A DNA stretch of 64,000 nucleotides from Phycisphaerales bacterium (GTDB taxonomy: Bacteria > Planctomycetota > Phycisphaerae > Phycisphaerales > UBA1924), in the NCBI GenBank assembly GCA_029260555.1, contig JAJDCZ010000003.1:62001-126000 (forward strand), written 5' to 3'. Shown one piece after another: positions 26,158 to 38,390 of the stretch (the first letter of the stretch is position 1; each line of letters opens with the position of its first letter). The translations under genes and the position numbers were made by a program. The notes under the pieces were generated by a model. It was given only the letters and a program-made list of their open reading frames with translations, had not been told where the DNA came from and made no database searches.

Positions 26158-28824
26158 GTGAGCCAGAGAGCCTATGGGTTGGTTGCAGTTCTGCTGGGGT
26201 GGCTGTGTGTGGGCATGGTTGCATCGAGTCAGCCCGTTGTTCAGGTTGAAAAGGGGGATGGTGGTGGGAATGGGGGGCGAGAGGGTGTTTCACCTGCGGT
26301 GAAGGCGTTGATTTCAGCTGAGTATCTGACTGAGGAGGAGAGGAAGGATCTGCGTGTTTTTTATGGGCTGGCAACAGATGAGGATCTGGATACTCCCAGG
26401 CGGCGCGCGACCGATGCCTTGATCCGAGGCGATTATTTTAATCGTGTATTTGATGAGACGGAAGTGATGCCGGAGAGTCGGGCACGGGCGCTCATAGAGC
26501 GAGGCGAGCCAGAACTGGGGCTCAAAGTATTGGCTGGTGTGAGCAGTCTTGAGGGGATTCGCTGGCGGGCGCGGGCACTTGAGATGCTGGGGCGGTTTGA
26601 TGAAGCAAACGCAGCACTTGAGCCACTGGTTAATCAACTGATAAACAGGAAACTGACGGATTCTGGAGAGCTTGCAAGCGCAGTGCAGGGGTTGATTATT
26701 CGTACGCGCGTGCGTCAGCAGGAGATGACGGGCGGGGCAGATTTTCGCACGCTATTGTCGCTCTTGACCAAAGCCAGATCCGAGTTGAACCAGCTGGACT
26801 GGCGAGTCGCGCTTGCAGAAGCTGAGCTTTTGTATTCCAAAGACAACAGAAAGCAGGCCCGGGATGCTGCGATGGATGTGCTAAGGCTCAATCCACGGTG
26901 CGCTAAAGCAATGGTGCTCATAGGTCAGATCGCGGTGGACGGGTTTGATTTTGATTCTGCCAGCGTGATTGTTCGTCAACTGGATGAACTTGCAGAAGGT
27001 TCAGCAGAGGGTGCGATGATTTTGGCGCGGGGCAGGCTTCGCCAGAAGGATGCTGTGGATGCCAGGGGGATTATTGATCTGGCACTGGAGAGACAGCCAC
27101 AACATCGCGGTCTTTTGGCGCTCCAGGCAGCTGCGGTTGCAGCGGGGCACAACTATGAAGAAGCTGATGCACTGCTGGGTAGGTTTGATGAGCTTTCGCC
27201 GGGTTCAGCGCTGGGGTATTTGCAGGTGGGGTTGACATTGAGTGAAGCTCGGCAATATGAGCGGGCTGAGGAGTATTTGCGAGAGGCGATCCAGAGGCAG
27301 CCGCTGGTTTCTGAGCCTCGCGTTGAGCTTGGTTTGATGTTATTGCAGGCAGGGCGGAGTGATGAAGCGCTCACCATGTTGACTAGCGCCAATGAGTTGG
27401 ACCCGTTTAATGTGCGGGTGGACAACAGCTTGAAGTTGGCGCGGGAGCTGGCAAGTTATGCCACTGCCAGCAGTGAGCACTTTGTGATTCGTTATCAGCC
27501 GGGAGTGCAAGGCGTGCTGGCTGAGGAAATGCCTGAGATTCTTGAGCGGATTTACGATCGTGTGACAGGGTTAGAGGGGATTGATCATGAGCCAGAGCGG
27601 GTGACGCAGATCGAGTTGATGCCTGATCATGCGTGGTTCAGCGTGCGGATTACGGGGATGCCTGCGATCCATACGATGGCTGCATCAACGGGGCCTGTGA
27701 TTGCGATGGAGTTTCCACGGGCGGGGCCTGGGCAGTTGGTGGGTGAGTATGACTGGGCGCGTGTGGTTCAGCATGAGTACACACACACGGTGACGCTGAG
27801 CCGAACGAAGAACCGGATTCCACATTGGTATACAGAGGCTGCCGCAGTGGTGATGGAAGATGCGCCACGAGATTATGTCTCGTGCCAGGCGCTTGCAAAA
27901 GCGGCTGGGGAAGGGACGCTGTTTGATCTGGAAGAGATCAACATCGCATTTGTCAGACCCAGATTGCCTGGCGATCGGTCCAAGGCATATGCACAAGGGT
28001 CGTGGATGTATGAGTTTATTACAAGCAGGTGGGGATCAAGGGCGAATCTTGATCTGATGGATCTGTACGCCCAAGGGGTTGATGAAGCATCTGCAATGCA
28101 GCGCGTTCTGGGGCTTGAATCAGAAGCGTTTTTGCAGGCGTTTACCAGCTGGGCAAAGGGGCAGATTCGTGAATGGGGACTGGGCACGCCTGAGGGGGAA
28201 AAGCCAGTGTCCGAGTTGATGCTGGAGATGTTTGAGTTGACCCAGGAAGATTGGGACGAACTTTCAGCGAGCGAAAGACCTGTGCCATCGGTAGAGCAGC
28301 TGGCTGAGCTTTTGGCGAATCATCCCGAGCACCCCGGTGTTTTGAGCTGGGCAGTTCGGTGGACACTTCAAGAGCAATCGGGCGTACCTGATGAGAGCAT
28401 GATTGAACTTCTCAAGCGGTATGCCAAGGCTCGGCCTGTGGACCCCTTGCCGCACCAGATGCTGCTGAGAATCTATCTGGATCAAGAGCGGGCGGGGCAG
28501 CCGATTGCTGATGCAGGGACGATCATTGAGCATCTGTTATTTCTGGATGCTCGGGAGCAGCATTCTGCAGCCTATGCCGTTGAACTGGCTCGGCGTTATG
28601 CTGCGATGGGTGAATATCACAAAGCGATGGACAAAGCAAAACGCGCGACACACATTGCGCCGCTTGATGCAGATTATCGCGAGCTGGCAGCTCGGATTGC
28701 AATACGGATGGGAGATTTTGCACAAGCACAGCGGCAACTTGCAGCACTGGCGCGGATTGAGCCTGATCGTGAAGTTCACAAGCGCCGACTGGATGCGATC
28801 AATCGCATGATTGACGGCCAGTAA
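26158..28824 (+). CDS. Exported TPR protein with a gluzincin metalloprotease domain
   Basis: An 888-residue protein with a signal sequence (LVAVLLGWLCVGMVASSQP), then about ten tetratricopeptide-like repeats (residues ~110-445), a peptidase domain, and more TPR-like helices to the end. The peptidase holds HEYTH at 539-543, a match to HExxH, with E560 in HWYTEAAAVVMED as third zinc ligand, which makes it a peptidase MA (gluzincin) member. It probably degrades or matures proteins outside the cytoplasm. The start is a GTG at 26158 with AAGGAG seven bases before. A G-rich tract after the signal peptide encodes GDGGGNGGREG. It follows the LolA-like gene. Confidence 0.85.
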   Translation: MSQRAYGLVAVLLGWLCVGMVASSQPVVQVEKGDGGGNGGREGVSPAVKALISAEYLTEEERKDLRVFYGLATDEDLDTPRRRATDALIRGDYFNRVFDETEVMPESRARALIERGEPELGLKVLAGVSSLEGIRWRARALEMLGRFDEANAALEPLVNQLINRKLTDSGELASAVQGLIIRTRVRQQEMTGGADFRTLLSLLTKARSELNQLDWRVALAEAELLYSKDNRKQARDAAMDVLRLNPRCAKAMVLIGQIAVDGFDFDSASVIVRQLDELAEGSAEGAMILARGRLRQKDAVDARGIIDLALERQPQHRGLLALQAAAVAAGHNYEEADALLGRFDELSPGSALGYLQVGLTLSEARQYERAEEYLREAIQRQPLVSEPRVELGLMLLQAGRSDEALTMLTSANELDPFNVRVDNSLKLARELASYATASSEHFVIRYQPGVQGVLAEEMPEILERIYDRVTGLEGIDHEPERVTQIELMPDHAWFSVRITGMPAIHTMAASTGPVIAMEFPRAGPGQLVGEYDWARVVQHEYTHTVTLSRTKNRIPHWYTEAAAVVMEDAPRDYVSCQALAKAAGEGTLFDLEEINIAFVRPRLPGDRSKAYAQGSWMYEFITSRWGSRANLDLMDLYAQGVDEASAMQRVLGLESEAFLQAFTSWAKGQIREWGLGTPEGEKPVSELMLEMFELTQEDWDELSASERPVPSVEQLAELLANHPEHPGVLSWAVRWTLQEQSGVPDESMIELLKRYAKARPVDPLPHQMLLRIYLDQERAGQPIADAGTIIEHLLFLDAREQHSAAYAVELARRYAAMGEYHKAMDKAKRATHIAPLDADYRELAARIAIRMGDFAQAQRQLAALARIEPDREVHKRRLDAINRMIDGQ
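26253..26278. repeat. G-rich tract after the signal peptide of the TPR protease
   Basis: G-runs of 2-6 interrupted by A, T or AA on the top strand, encoding a Gly-rich linker. Confidence 0.7.
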
Positions 28825-28830
28825 ACTTGC

Positions 28831-29559
28831 TCAGGAATCGAGTGCTTGATTGGGATTTTCGTTGGTGGGCCAGCTGGTCCAGGTTGTATATCGCTGACGC
28901 AGATCTGCGGTGATCTGATCAGCTGAGAGCGTGGTGTCTTCGTAGTGGATGATGGGCATAAATGAGAGTTTGCTATTGCTGAACTTGGCGTAGCTGCGCC
29001 AGGCGGGGTCGACTTGAGGTGTGTTTGTGATGATGACGGGGAGTATGGGTGCGTGGGTGAGTTTGATGAGTAGACCTACGCCGCTGAGGAAAGGCATGAT
29101 CTGCTCGGGGGGGCGTTCGATGCCACCTTCGGGGAAGATGCCGAGCACGCCTCCGGATTTGAGGTGTCGAAGCGCCTGGCGTGCTGCGATGTGGTCGCGG
29201 CCAAAGCGGTTGACGATGATGACTCTGGACCAGTTCCAGAAGCGATTAAGGATGGGAACTTTCATGTCCGCAGCCATCATCCAGCGGATCTCAAAGGGAC
29301 AGCACGCCTGGATGAGCATGGGATCAATGCCTGAGGTGTGATTGGCGATGATGATGAGCGAGCCGGGATTGCGCTGGGCGGGGATCTCATGTTCGCCTTG
29401 AGCCTGCAATCGATGCATGAGCCTGGAAAGGAGCTGCGAAGCCCGGAAGACCACGCCTGTATCGAAATCGCCACGAGGGTTGTCCATGATCCAATGCGAC
29501 AGCAATGCCCAAAAAGACAGCAAGACCGCAATCAGGATGGTCAGGAGGAGCCAGCTCAA
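28831..29559 (-). CDS. 1-acyl-sn-glycerol-3-phosphate acyltransferase-like protein
   Basis: The 242-residue protein has an N-terminal membrane segment (LLLTILIAVLLSFWALLSHW), the catalytic box NHTSGIDP (His and Asp of the HX4D motif), the substrate motif FPEGGIERP and a final PVIITNTP, which is the PlsC order. It should acylate lysophosphatidic acid or a related lipid in the inner membrane. The start is TTG at 29559, with TAACAT six bases before it and no ribosome site, so the mRNA may be leaderless. It ends seven bases after the convergent TPR protease gene; rarA diverges upstream. Confidence 0.88.
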   Translation of the reverse strand: MSWLLLTILIAVLLSFWALLSHWIMDNPRGDFDTGVVFRASQLLSRLMHRLQAQGEHEIPAQRNPGSLIIIANHTSGIDPMLIQACCPFEIRWMMAADMKVPILNRFWNWSRVIIVNRFGRDHIAARQALRHLKSGGVLGIFPEGGIERPPEQIMPFLSGVGLLIKLTHAPILPVIITNTPQVDPAWRSYAKFSNSKLSFMPIIHYEDTTLSADQITADLRQRYTTWTSWPTNENPNQALDS

Positions 29560-29634
29560 GAGGATATGTTAGCGTCTACAAAGTCTTTGGCTACTCGTTT
29601 GGGTTGGCATGGGGGGATCTGGTGCGATAGGATG

Positions 29635-31005
29635 ATGTTCGTGTCTGATTTATGGGCCAATCAAAGAGCGTTAAACTTGCGGGCTGCAGCTCCTCTGGCG
29701 GTCAGGATGCGTCCCGGGAAGATCGAAGATGTTGCTGGGCAGGAGCATATCCTGGGCGAGGGCAAGCTGTTGTGGCGCATGCTGCGCGCTGATGCGATGA
29801 CATCGCTGATTTTCCATGGCCCGCCCGGCACGGGCAAGACCACACTTGCCGAACTGATCGCGCGCTACACAAAACGACATTTCATTGAGCAGAATGCTGC
29901 AGCTGTGGGTGTCAAACGCATCCGGGAGATATCCCAGGAAGCAACCCAGAGGCTGGAGATTTCGGGGCGTCGGACCATTCTGTTTCTGGACGAGATTCAT
30001 CGTTTTTCAAAGAGTCAGCAGGATGTCCTGCTTGAAGATGTTGAAAAGGGTGTGCTGACGCTGATCGGTGCGACGACGGAGAACCCGCTGTTTGCATGCA
30101 ATGCAGCATTGGTGAGTCGCAGCACGCTGTTTCGGCTGGAGCCTTTGTCTATTGATGAAGTGGTGGGAGTGCTCAAGCGGGCGATTGCTGATGAGAAAGA
30201 TGGGTATGGTTCGCTGAGTTTGCAGGTTTCTGATGAAGCGTTGAGGCTATGGGCTATCAAGTGTGATGGAGATGCCAGGCGGGCGCTCAGTGCTCTTGAG
30301 ATCGCGGTGCTGTCGACACCAGTGTCTGAACAGGAGCAGGGGGAGAACTACACGATAGAGATTGACATTGAAGCTGCGCGACAGAGCATTCAGCAGAAGG
30401 CAGCGGTGTATGCAGGGGCGGGCGATGAGCATTACGACACCATCAGCGCCATGATCAAGTCGGTGCGAGGTTCAGACCCCGATGCTGCGGTGTACTGGAT
30501 TGCGAGGATGATTGATGCAGGTGAGGACCCCCGGTTTATTGCCCGCCGACTTGCGATCCTAGCGAGCGAAGATATCGGGAATGCGGACCCGCGATCAATG
30601 TTGATTGCTCAGGCTGCGTGGGAGCTGGTCGAGAGGATTGGATTGCCCGAAGCCCGGATCACGCTTAGTCAGGCTGCGATTTATCTGGCGATGGCACCCA
30701 AATCCAACGCTTCATACATGGCTATTGAGAGGGCGCTGGACGATGTGCGATCAGGACGCACGGTGCCTGTGCCTGTACATCTCAAGGACAAGAACGCATC
30801 GCCGCCTTCACCTGGCGGGAACAAGCCAGGTGCCGGGTACCAATATGCTCATGCAAATGCCGGAGCGATCGGCTTGCAGGATTATCTGGGTGTGGATCGT
30901 GTTTACTACGAGCCAACTGACCAAGGGCTTGAGGTTCATATTGGTGAAAGGCTCAGGGAAATCCGCAAGCTGCGCCAAGCGTATAAAGAAGATGTCAAGC
31001 AATGA
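29635..31005 (+). CDS. rarA: Replication-associated recombination protein A
   Basis: The 456-residue AAA+ ATPase has the MgsA/RarA/WRNIP1 layout: an opening PLAVRMRPGKIEDVAGQEHI, Walker A GPPGTGKTTLAELIAR, Walker B ILFLDEIHRFSKSQQD, sensor GATTENPLF and Arg finger ALVSRSTLF, followed by the C-terminal tetramer domain with KSVRGSDPDAAVYWIARM and EDIGNADP. It acts at stalled replication forks. The frame is open for 99 codons further upstream, but those run antisense across the acyltransferase gene, so the start is put at 29632/29635. The stop overlaps the next ATG. Confidence 0.93.
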   Translation: MFVSDLWANQRALNLRAAAPLAVRMRPGKIEDVAGQEHILGEGKLLWRMLRADAMTSLIFHGPPGTGKTTLAELIARYTKRHFIEQNAAAVGVKRIREISQEATQRLEISGRRTILFLDEIHRFSKSQQDVLLEDVEKGVLTLIGATTENPLFACNAALVSRSTLFRLEPLSIDEVVGVLKRAIADEKDGYGSLSLQVSDEALRLWAIKCDGDARRALSALEIAVLSTPVSEQEQGENYTIEIDIEAARQSIQQKAAVYAGAGDEHYDTISAMIKSVRGSDPDAAVYWIARMIDAGEDPRFIARRLAILASEDIGNADPRSMLIAQAAWELVERIGLPEARITLSQAAIYLAMAPKSNASYMAIERALDDVRSGRTVPVPVHLKDKNASPPSPGGNKPGAGYQYAHANAGAIGLQDYLGVDRVYYEPTDQGLEVHIGERLREIRKLRQAYKEDVKQ

Positions 31006-31661
31006 ATCTGGATTCAGAGCATGAAAAAAAGGCGTTGCGGAAGCAAAGCCTGGAAAAGCAAAAGGGCATCGCACCAGATCAGATGCGAGCGTGGTCTGAG
31101 CGGTGGTGCGAGCGGTTTCTTAGCTGGTTGGGTGATGGTGTGGGTGTGGATGGGTGGATGATGGTGTATTTGCCGATGGCGGGGGAAGTGGATTTATCAG
31201 CTGCGATGGTGAGGTGTGTGGAGCGGGGTATTGGCGTGTGTGTGCCTCGGATTGACTGGGAGAAGCGGGAGTTGATGCCGATTCGAGTGCCAGAGGAAGA
31301 TGTTGTAGCGGTTTTTTCCACACATGATTCAGAAGTGAGGGGGGTTGTGGGGGGGGGCGGGAGGGGGGCCGGGAGGGGGGTTCGCCAGCCGCCTGTGGAT
31401 GGAATGTCGATATCTGGTGAGGAATTGGATGGAGTGGTGGTGCCTGGGGTGGCGTTTGATGCTGCTGGGGGGCGATTAGGGCGGGGTGGGGGATTTTATG
31501 ACCGTTTTTTGTCTCAACTTGGGGCTAAGGTCTGGACGGTGGGGGCAACTTTTGAGACGATGTTGGTTGATCGTGTGCCTTGTGAGTCTCACGATGTGCT
31601 GATGAGTCATGTATTGACGGAAAAGCGTTTGATTGTGTGCAGGTCAGAGTCAGGATCGTAA
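31002..31661 (+). CDS. 5-formyltetrahydrofolate cyclo-ligase
   Basis: The 219-residue protein begins with a basic helix (KKALRKQSLEKQKG), has VYLPMAGEVDLS, and carries the family signature VVVPGVAFDAAGGRLGRGGG followed by FYD. It converts 5-formyl-THF to 5,10-methenyl-THF with ATP. The ATG overlaps the rarA stop (ATGA), so the two are translationally coupled. Residues 113-128 are a Gly/Arg-rich insert encoded by a G-rich tract and lie between the N- and C-terminal halves; they are absent from typical members. The enzyme core is complete. Confidence 0.88.
   Translation: MNLDSEHEKKALRKQSLEKQKGIAPDQMRAWSERWCERFLSWLGDGVGVDGWMMVYLPMAGEVDLSAAMVRCVERGIGVCVPRIDWEKRELMPIRVPEEDVVAVFSTHDSEVRGVVGGGGRGAGRGVRQPPVDGMSISGEELDGVVVPGVAFDAAGGRLGRGGGFYDRFLSQLGAKVWTVGATFETMLVDRVPCESHDVLMSHVLTEKRLIVCRSESGS
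31338..31380. repeat. G-rich tract inside the cyclo-ligase gene
   Basis: G-runs of 3-8 broken by TT, T, C or A on the top strand. They encode the Gly/Arg-rich insert and can form a G-quadruplex. Confidence 0.85.
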
Positions 31662-31769
31662 AGATTTGCAACAAAGAGCGTTGTTTCTCAGCGTGGATGG
31701 AAGTTCAGCACGGTTTGATCCAGCCAGGTGCATAAACGAACGCGAAGATGAAGTGACAGGAGCCTCGGC

Positions 31770-33101
31770 ATGTCCCTACCCAGTCAGTCAGCACGATCAA
31801 TGACAGGTTCAAGAGCCAGTGTGTCTCGAAAAAGGAGCAGGCCCAGAATCATCGGGGGAGTTCTGGTGGTCGCAGCAGTGATCGTGCTGGCAACGATCTG
31901 GTACACGATGTCAGGCTCAGATGCGGACAAGGCTGTTTCTCTCACTGACGGGCAGAATGAACAGGCCAATACAACGACCAAGGCTGGGCTGACAGCTTTG
32001 GATCAAGAGCCTGGAACACTGATGGCTGAGCCTCTGAATGATGGCGGGACAGGTGGGGATCAACGAGACGGGTTTGGTGGAGAAGGAACTTTTAATCCTG
32101 ATGGTTCACGGGAAGTTTCATCGTCTGATTTGCCTGAGGTTGAGCCTGCTGATGCGATGGATCCTTTGGGCAAGGCGATTGATGATGCGGTGCAGGGTGA
32201 AGGTGGTGGGCGAGATATGAGTGAGCCTCTGGTTGTTGAGCCTGATGGTGTGCCTGCATCATCTGAGATGGACTTCCCCGCAGAGGGCCGCAGCGGAGAG
32301 AAAGATGCTGGGGGGCGTGGTTTGACGGGGTCGATGGCATTGGCGACGGCGGACGAGGCGATGAAAGCGGGTGATCTGGTGATGGCGCGGAAGGTGTTGT
32401 CACGGGTGGTGCTTGATGGCAGGGCCAGTGCTGCGGAGCGTGCGGTGGCGCGTGAGCGTGCAGCTCAGATCAATCAGGAGCTGGTGTTTTCATCCAAGGT
32501 TGACAAGCAAGACCCGTTGAGTGAGATTTACACGATTCAGTCTGGCGATTCGCTGCAGCGGATTGTTGCCAGGAGTGGGCTGGCGGTAGACTGGAGGCTG
32601 ATTCAGCGTGTGAATGGCATTGCCAATCCGAATCTGATCAAGGTGGGTCAGAAGCTGAAGCTGATTCATGGGCCTTTCCATGTGATCGTGAACAAGGGTG
32701 CGTATCGACTGGATCTGTTTTCCGGATCTCCCGGCGAGCCTGAATCGTGGATATATATCCGTTCGTATACAGTGGGACTTGGCAAGGGCGACAGCACGCC
32801 CAGCGGCAGTTATGTTGTCAAGCAGGATTCCAAGCTCACCAATCCATATTGGGTGAATCCGAGGACGGGCGAGAGATTCCAGGCAGACGACCCCATGAAT
32901 CCGATTGGAGAGCGCTGGGTTGGTATCAAGGGTGTGGGAGAATCAGCGGGGAATGTGGGCTATGGGCTGCATGGGACCATCGATCCATCGAGCATCGGGA
33001 ATCAGGAATCCATGGGGTGTGTGAGGCTTTTGCCTGACGATATCGAGCAGGTGTACGAGTTTTTGGTCGAGCAGGTGAGCATCGTGCAGATTGTGGAGTG
33101 A
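31770..33101 (+). CDS. LysM-domain L,D-transpeptidase
   Basis: The 443-residue protein has a basic N-terminus, one membrane anchor (GGVLVVAAVIVLATIWYTM), a long acidic Gly-rich stalk, a helical pair (residues ~190-235), a LysM domain (YTIQSGDSLQRIVARSG...VGQKLKLI, ~253-298) and a C-terminal YkuD domain with H401 in GLHGT and the catalytic Cys C417 in SMGCVRL. It should make 3-3 cross-links in peptidoglycan or attach proteins to it, anchored in the cytoplasmic membrane. Its presence shows this organism keeps a peptidoglycan wall. AGGAG precedes the ATG. Confidence 0.9.
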   Translation: MSLPSQSARSMTGSRASVSRKRSRPRIIGGVLVVAAVIVLATIWYTMSGSDADKAVSLTDGQNEQANTTTKAGLTALDQEPGTLMAEPLNDGGTGGDQRDGFGGEGTFNPDGSREVSSSDLPEVEPADAMDPLGKAIDDAVQGEGGGRDMSEPLVVEPDGVPASSEMDFPAEGRSGEKDAGGRGLTGSMALATADEAMKAGDLVMARKVLSRVVLDGRASAAERAVARERAAQINQELVFSSKVDKQDPLSEIYTIQSGDSLQRIVARSGLAVDWRLIQRVNGIANPNLIKVGQKLKLIHGPFHVIVNKGAYRLDLFSGSPGEPESWIYIRSYTVGLGKGDSTPSGSYVVKQDSKLTNPYWVNPRTGERFQADDPMNPIGERWVGIKGVGESAGNVGYGLHGTIDPSSIGNQESMGCVRLLPDDIEQVYEFLVEQVSIVQIVE

Positions 33102-33186
33102 CGAGTGGGGTTTAAGGCGATTCTGCATGGTTTTTTGAGCGGTTTTGCGGCTAAACCTGCCTAGAATCACCCAGCAGAAGATCTGC

Positions 33187-33206
33187 CTTTCGCGTGCATG
33201 CGAAAG
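33187..33206. other. Hairpin upstream of gyrB
   Basis: CTTTCGC (33187-33193) pairs perfectly with GCGAAAG (33200-33206) around GTGCAT, about 100 bases before the gyrB start. It could be a leader structure or a weak terminator of the preceding gene; no T-run follows directly. Confidence 0.45.
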
Positions 33207-33214
33207 CGGGTTGA

Positions 33215-35944
<2,730 letters not shown>

Positions 35945-36131
35945 TTGTTGTTATAGGGCGGTCATTGGGTTTATGCTGAGTATGCTGGCACATTCGGCGC
36001 AATCGGCACAGATAGCTTTTAGATTAGGTAATCATTCCCCTGTACTTGCGGGCTGAGGAGCCAATCAGACGACGATACTCATTGTAGTATTGAGCATGAG
36101 CGCATCGGTTGTCGATTGGAGCACCAGCACA

Positions 36132-37286
36132 ATGTCCAGTTTTTCCGGTAAGTCAAAGTCTGAGGTATCGCGACCGAATACTGGGCGGATTAACACTCTT
36201 GGACTCAACTCACGCGAACTCAACCAGGTTATGGATGAGATGGACGCTGCGGGCAAGGGAGCTTCACCCGAACGCAACTTTGTTCGCTGGTCGTTTCGAA
36301 AAACATCAGTCATATTTGAAGTTACCCAGCCTGGCGGGACCAAAGCCAAGCTTCTTGTTCCGGTCCGCAATATATCCTGTGGCGGAATGAGCATTCTCCA
36401 TAGCGCTTATATGCACACTGGGACAAGCTGCGTGCTTTATATTCCCTCGCCGGAAAATGAGTATCATGGCGTGAGAGGGTTTGTTACGCGGTGCAGGCAT
36501 GTCAAAGGCACGATTCACGAGCTTGGCATTCAGTTTTCCGAGCCTATCAACGCACGCGACTTTGTGGAACTTGATGAATTCTCAGACTGCTTTTCGCTTG
36601 AGAAGGTTGATCCTCAGGAACTTGAGGGCCGAATCCTGATCGTGGATGACTCAGAGATGGATCTGAAGCTGGCCAAGCATTATCTCAGGGATACGAACCT
36701 GCGTATTTCGGCGTATTCAGACCCAATCGAGGCACTTGATGTTGCAGAGGAAGGCGTTGATCTGATCCTGCTTGATTATGACATGCCTGAGATGAACGGC
36801 CATGAGTGGATCACAAAGATTCGAGAGAACGGGATTCAGACCGGGGTCATTATGGTGACCTCAGATACCAGCACTCTGACCCGTCAGCATCTGGCCAGTG
36901 TGCAGGCCAACGCGTTTCTTGCCAAGCCTATTACACAAGAGATCCTGCTTCGGGCGATCGCAGAGTTCTTGATGGTGGGGATGGCGACAGGGCCGATGAA
37001 GTCGACCCTGGATGATGATGATCCCAACAGGTCACTAGTGCCGAGTTTCATCAAGCATTGTCGTTCATATGCAAAGAGGCTTCATGAAGCGGTCAAGCGA
37101 GAGGACAATGATGCTGTGCGATCGATATCGCTTCAGATTCGAGGAGCTGCGCCTGCTGTGGGGTTTACTCAGCTTGCTACTCAGGCGGAACTTACTCTCA
37201 AGACGATTACCGCAAGCATGAGCGTGTCGGAATCGATCTGTGAGATTAAAGGTCTGATCGCACTTCTTGAACGCGTTAAGGATTGA
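36132..37286 (+). CDS. PilZ-receiver regulator with a degenerate HPt-like domain
   Basis: The 384-residue protein joins three domains: a PilZ-like domain (LVPVRNISCGGMSILHSAYM, residues ~75-160), a receiver domain (ILIVDDSEMD, phospho-acceptor Asp in LILLDYDMPEMNG, and Lys in FLAKPI, ~190-305) and a C-terminal helical bundle that resembles histidine phosphotransfer domains but reads SLQIRGAAPAVGF, with no His at the usual place. PilZ domains bind c-di-GMP. It may therefore combine phosphorelay and c-di-GMP input to control motility or the pili encoded at 59-64 kb. GGAG ten bases before 36132 decides the start. Confidence 0.78.
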   Translation: MSSFSGKSKSEVSRPNTGRINTLGLNSRELNQVMDEMDAAGKGASPERNFVRWSFRKTSVIFEVTQPGGTKAKLLVPVRNISCGGMSILHSAYMHTGTSCVLYIPSPENEYHGVRGFVTRCRHVKGTIHELGIQFSEPINARDFVELDEFSDCFSLEKVDPQELEGRILIVDDSEMDLKLAKHYLRDTNLRISAYSDPIEALDVAEEGVDLILLDYDMPEMNGHEWITKIRENGIQTGVIMVTSDTSTLTRQHLASVQANAFLAKPITQEILLRAIAEFLMVGMATGPMKSTLDDDDPNRSLVPSFIKHCRSYAKRLHEAVKREDNDAVRSISLQIRGAAPAVGFTQLATQAELTLKTITASMSVSESICEIKGLIALLERVKD

Positions 37287-37331
37287 TAGCAAAGCCCCGT
37301 GCTATCCTGATTGACAGCAGGTTGATCAGGG

Positions 37332-38231
37332 TTGATCGGGGATGAGCCTTTGAAACAGATCCATGAATCCATCGGAAAGGCACTTGGGCAGACTGTTGAG
37401 CGGTCTGAGCCGATGGCTGGGGGGTGTGTCGGGCAGGTGTATCTGATCCGCCTGAGCGATGGTCAACAGGTGGTTGCCAAGGTTGATGTATCTGATCGCG
37501 CCATGCTGGGGGTCGAGGCGCAGATGCTGAAGTATCTGGCAAAGTGGTCAGCTTTGCCAGTGCCGAGCGTTGTGTATGAGAGTGATCAACTGCTGGTGAT
37601 GAGTTACATGCAGGGCTCGACGGGGTTTGTTTCAGATGGTGCCCAGGTACATGCTGCGGAGTTGCTGGCGCAACTGCACAATATGAGAGCGGATCAATAT
37701 GGTCTGGATTTTGACACGCTCATCGGGGGGCTCAATCAGCCCAACGGGTGGTCAGATTCATGGCATGAGTTTTTCGGTCAACAGCGACTTGTAGAGATGG
37801 CTCAGCAGGCGCTTGCCCATGGCCAGATTGATCAAAGGTTATTTGACAGGGTTCGCACGCTTGCGGATCACCTGGTGGACTGGATTGATGAGCCTCAGCC
37901 TCCGGGTTTGATCCATGGCGATGTCTGGTCGGGTAATGTTCTCAGTGACCAGAGCAGGGTGACGGGATTGATCGATCCCGCGATTTATTATGCAGACCCA
38001 GAGATTGAACTGGCGTTTGTGACTCTTTTCTCGTGCTTTGGAGAGCCTTTTTTTCACAGGTATCATCAGATTCGACCAATTCGTGGGGGATTTTTCAAAA
38101 TTCGAAGGGATCTTTACAACTTGTATCCATTGCTGGTGCATGCCCGACTCTTTGGTGGAGGCTATGTCCAGCAGGTGCAGCAGATTGCGGACCATTTTAT
38201 AGCTAATAAAAACCGCGTCAGAGACCTGTAG
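37332..38231 (+). CDS. Fructosamine-kinase-family protein
   Basis: The 299-residue protein has the FN3K fold, related to aminoglycoside kinases: GGCVGQVYLIRLSDGQQVVAKV (ATP-binding), EAQMLKYLA, the catalytic loop GLIHGDVWSGNVL and the metal-binding GLIDPAIYYADPEIELAF. It phosphorylates sugars attached to lysines so that the adduct falls off, repairing glycated proteins; bacterial substrates are often ribulosamines. The start is TTG at 37332 or, with GGGGA seven bases before it, TTG at 37350. It lies between two signalling genes on the same strand, 45 bases after the first. Confidence 0.85.
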   Translation: MIGDEPLKQIHESIGKALGQTVERSEPMAGGCVGQVYLIRLSDGQQVVAKVDVSDRAMLGVEAQMLKYLAKWSALPVPSVVYESDQLLVMSYMQGSTGFVSDGAQVHAAELLAQLHNMRADQYGLDFDTLIGGLNQPNGWSDSWHEFFGQQRLVEMAQQALAHGQIDQRLFDRVRTLADHLVDWIDEPQPPGLIHGDVWSGNVLSDQSRVTGLIDPAIYYADPEIELAFVTLFSCFGEPFFHRYHQIRPIRGGFFKIRRDLYNLYPLLVHARLFGGGYVQQVQQIADHFIANKNRVRDL

Positions 38232-38350
38232 TTTGGGTTTTTCAGGGCATGGCGTGTGAAGATCGGGTGTCATTGGCTCGATAGTTTTCATAGTCAGCTG
38301 TCGCAGCAGGCTTCATGTTGTGAACAGAATGGTATGAAATATTCCATCAC

Positions 38351-38372
38351 AAGGGTTTGATTTGGAACCCTT
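38351..38372 (+). promoter_or_regulatory. Hairpin in the leader of the hybrid kinase gene
   Basis: AAGGGTT (38351-38357) pairs perfectly with AACCCTT (38366-38372) around an eight-base loop. It ends 18 bases before the ATG, directly ahead of the GGGAG ribosome site, so it may tune translation. Confidence 0.4.
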
Positions 38373-38390
38373 TGTGGGAGTGAACGAGCG

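Noticed and set aside
37332-38231. Aminoglycoside resistance kinase
   Set aside because: The metal and substrate motifs fit the fructosamine kinase branch better and there is no mobile context.
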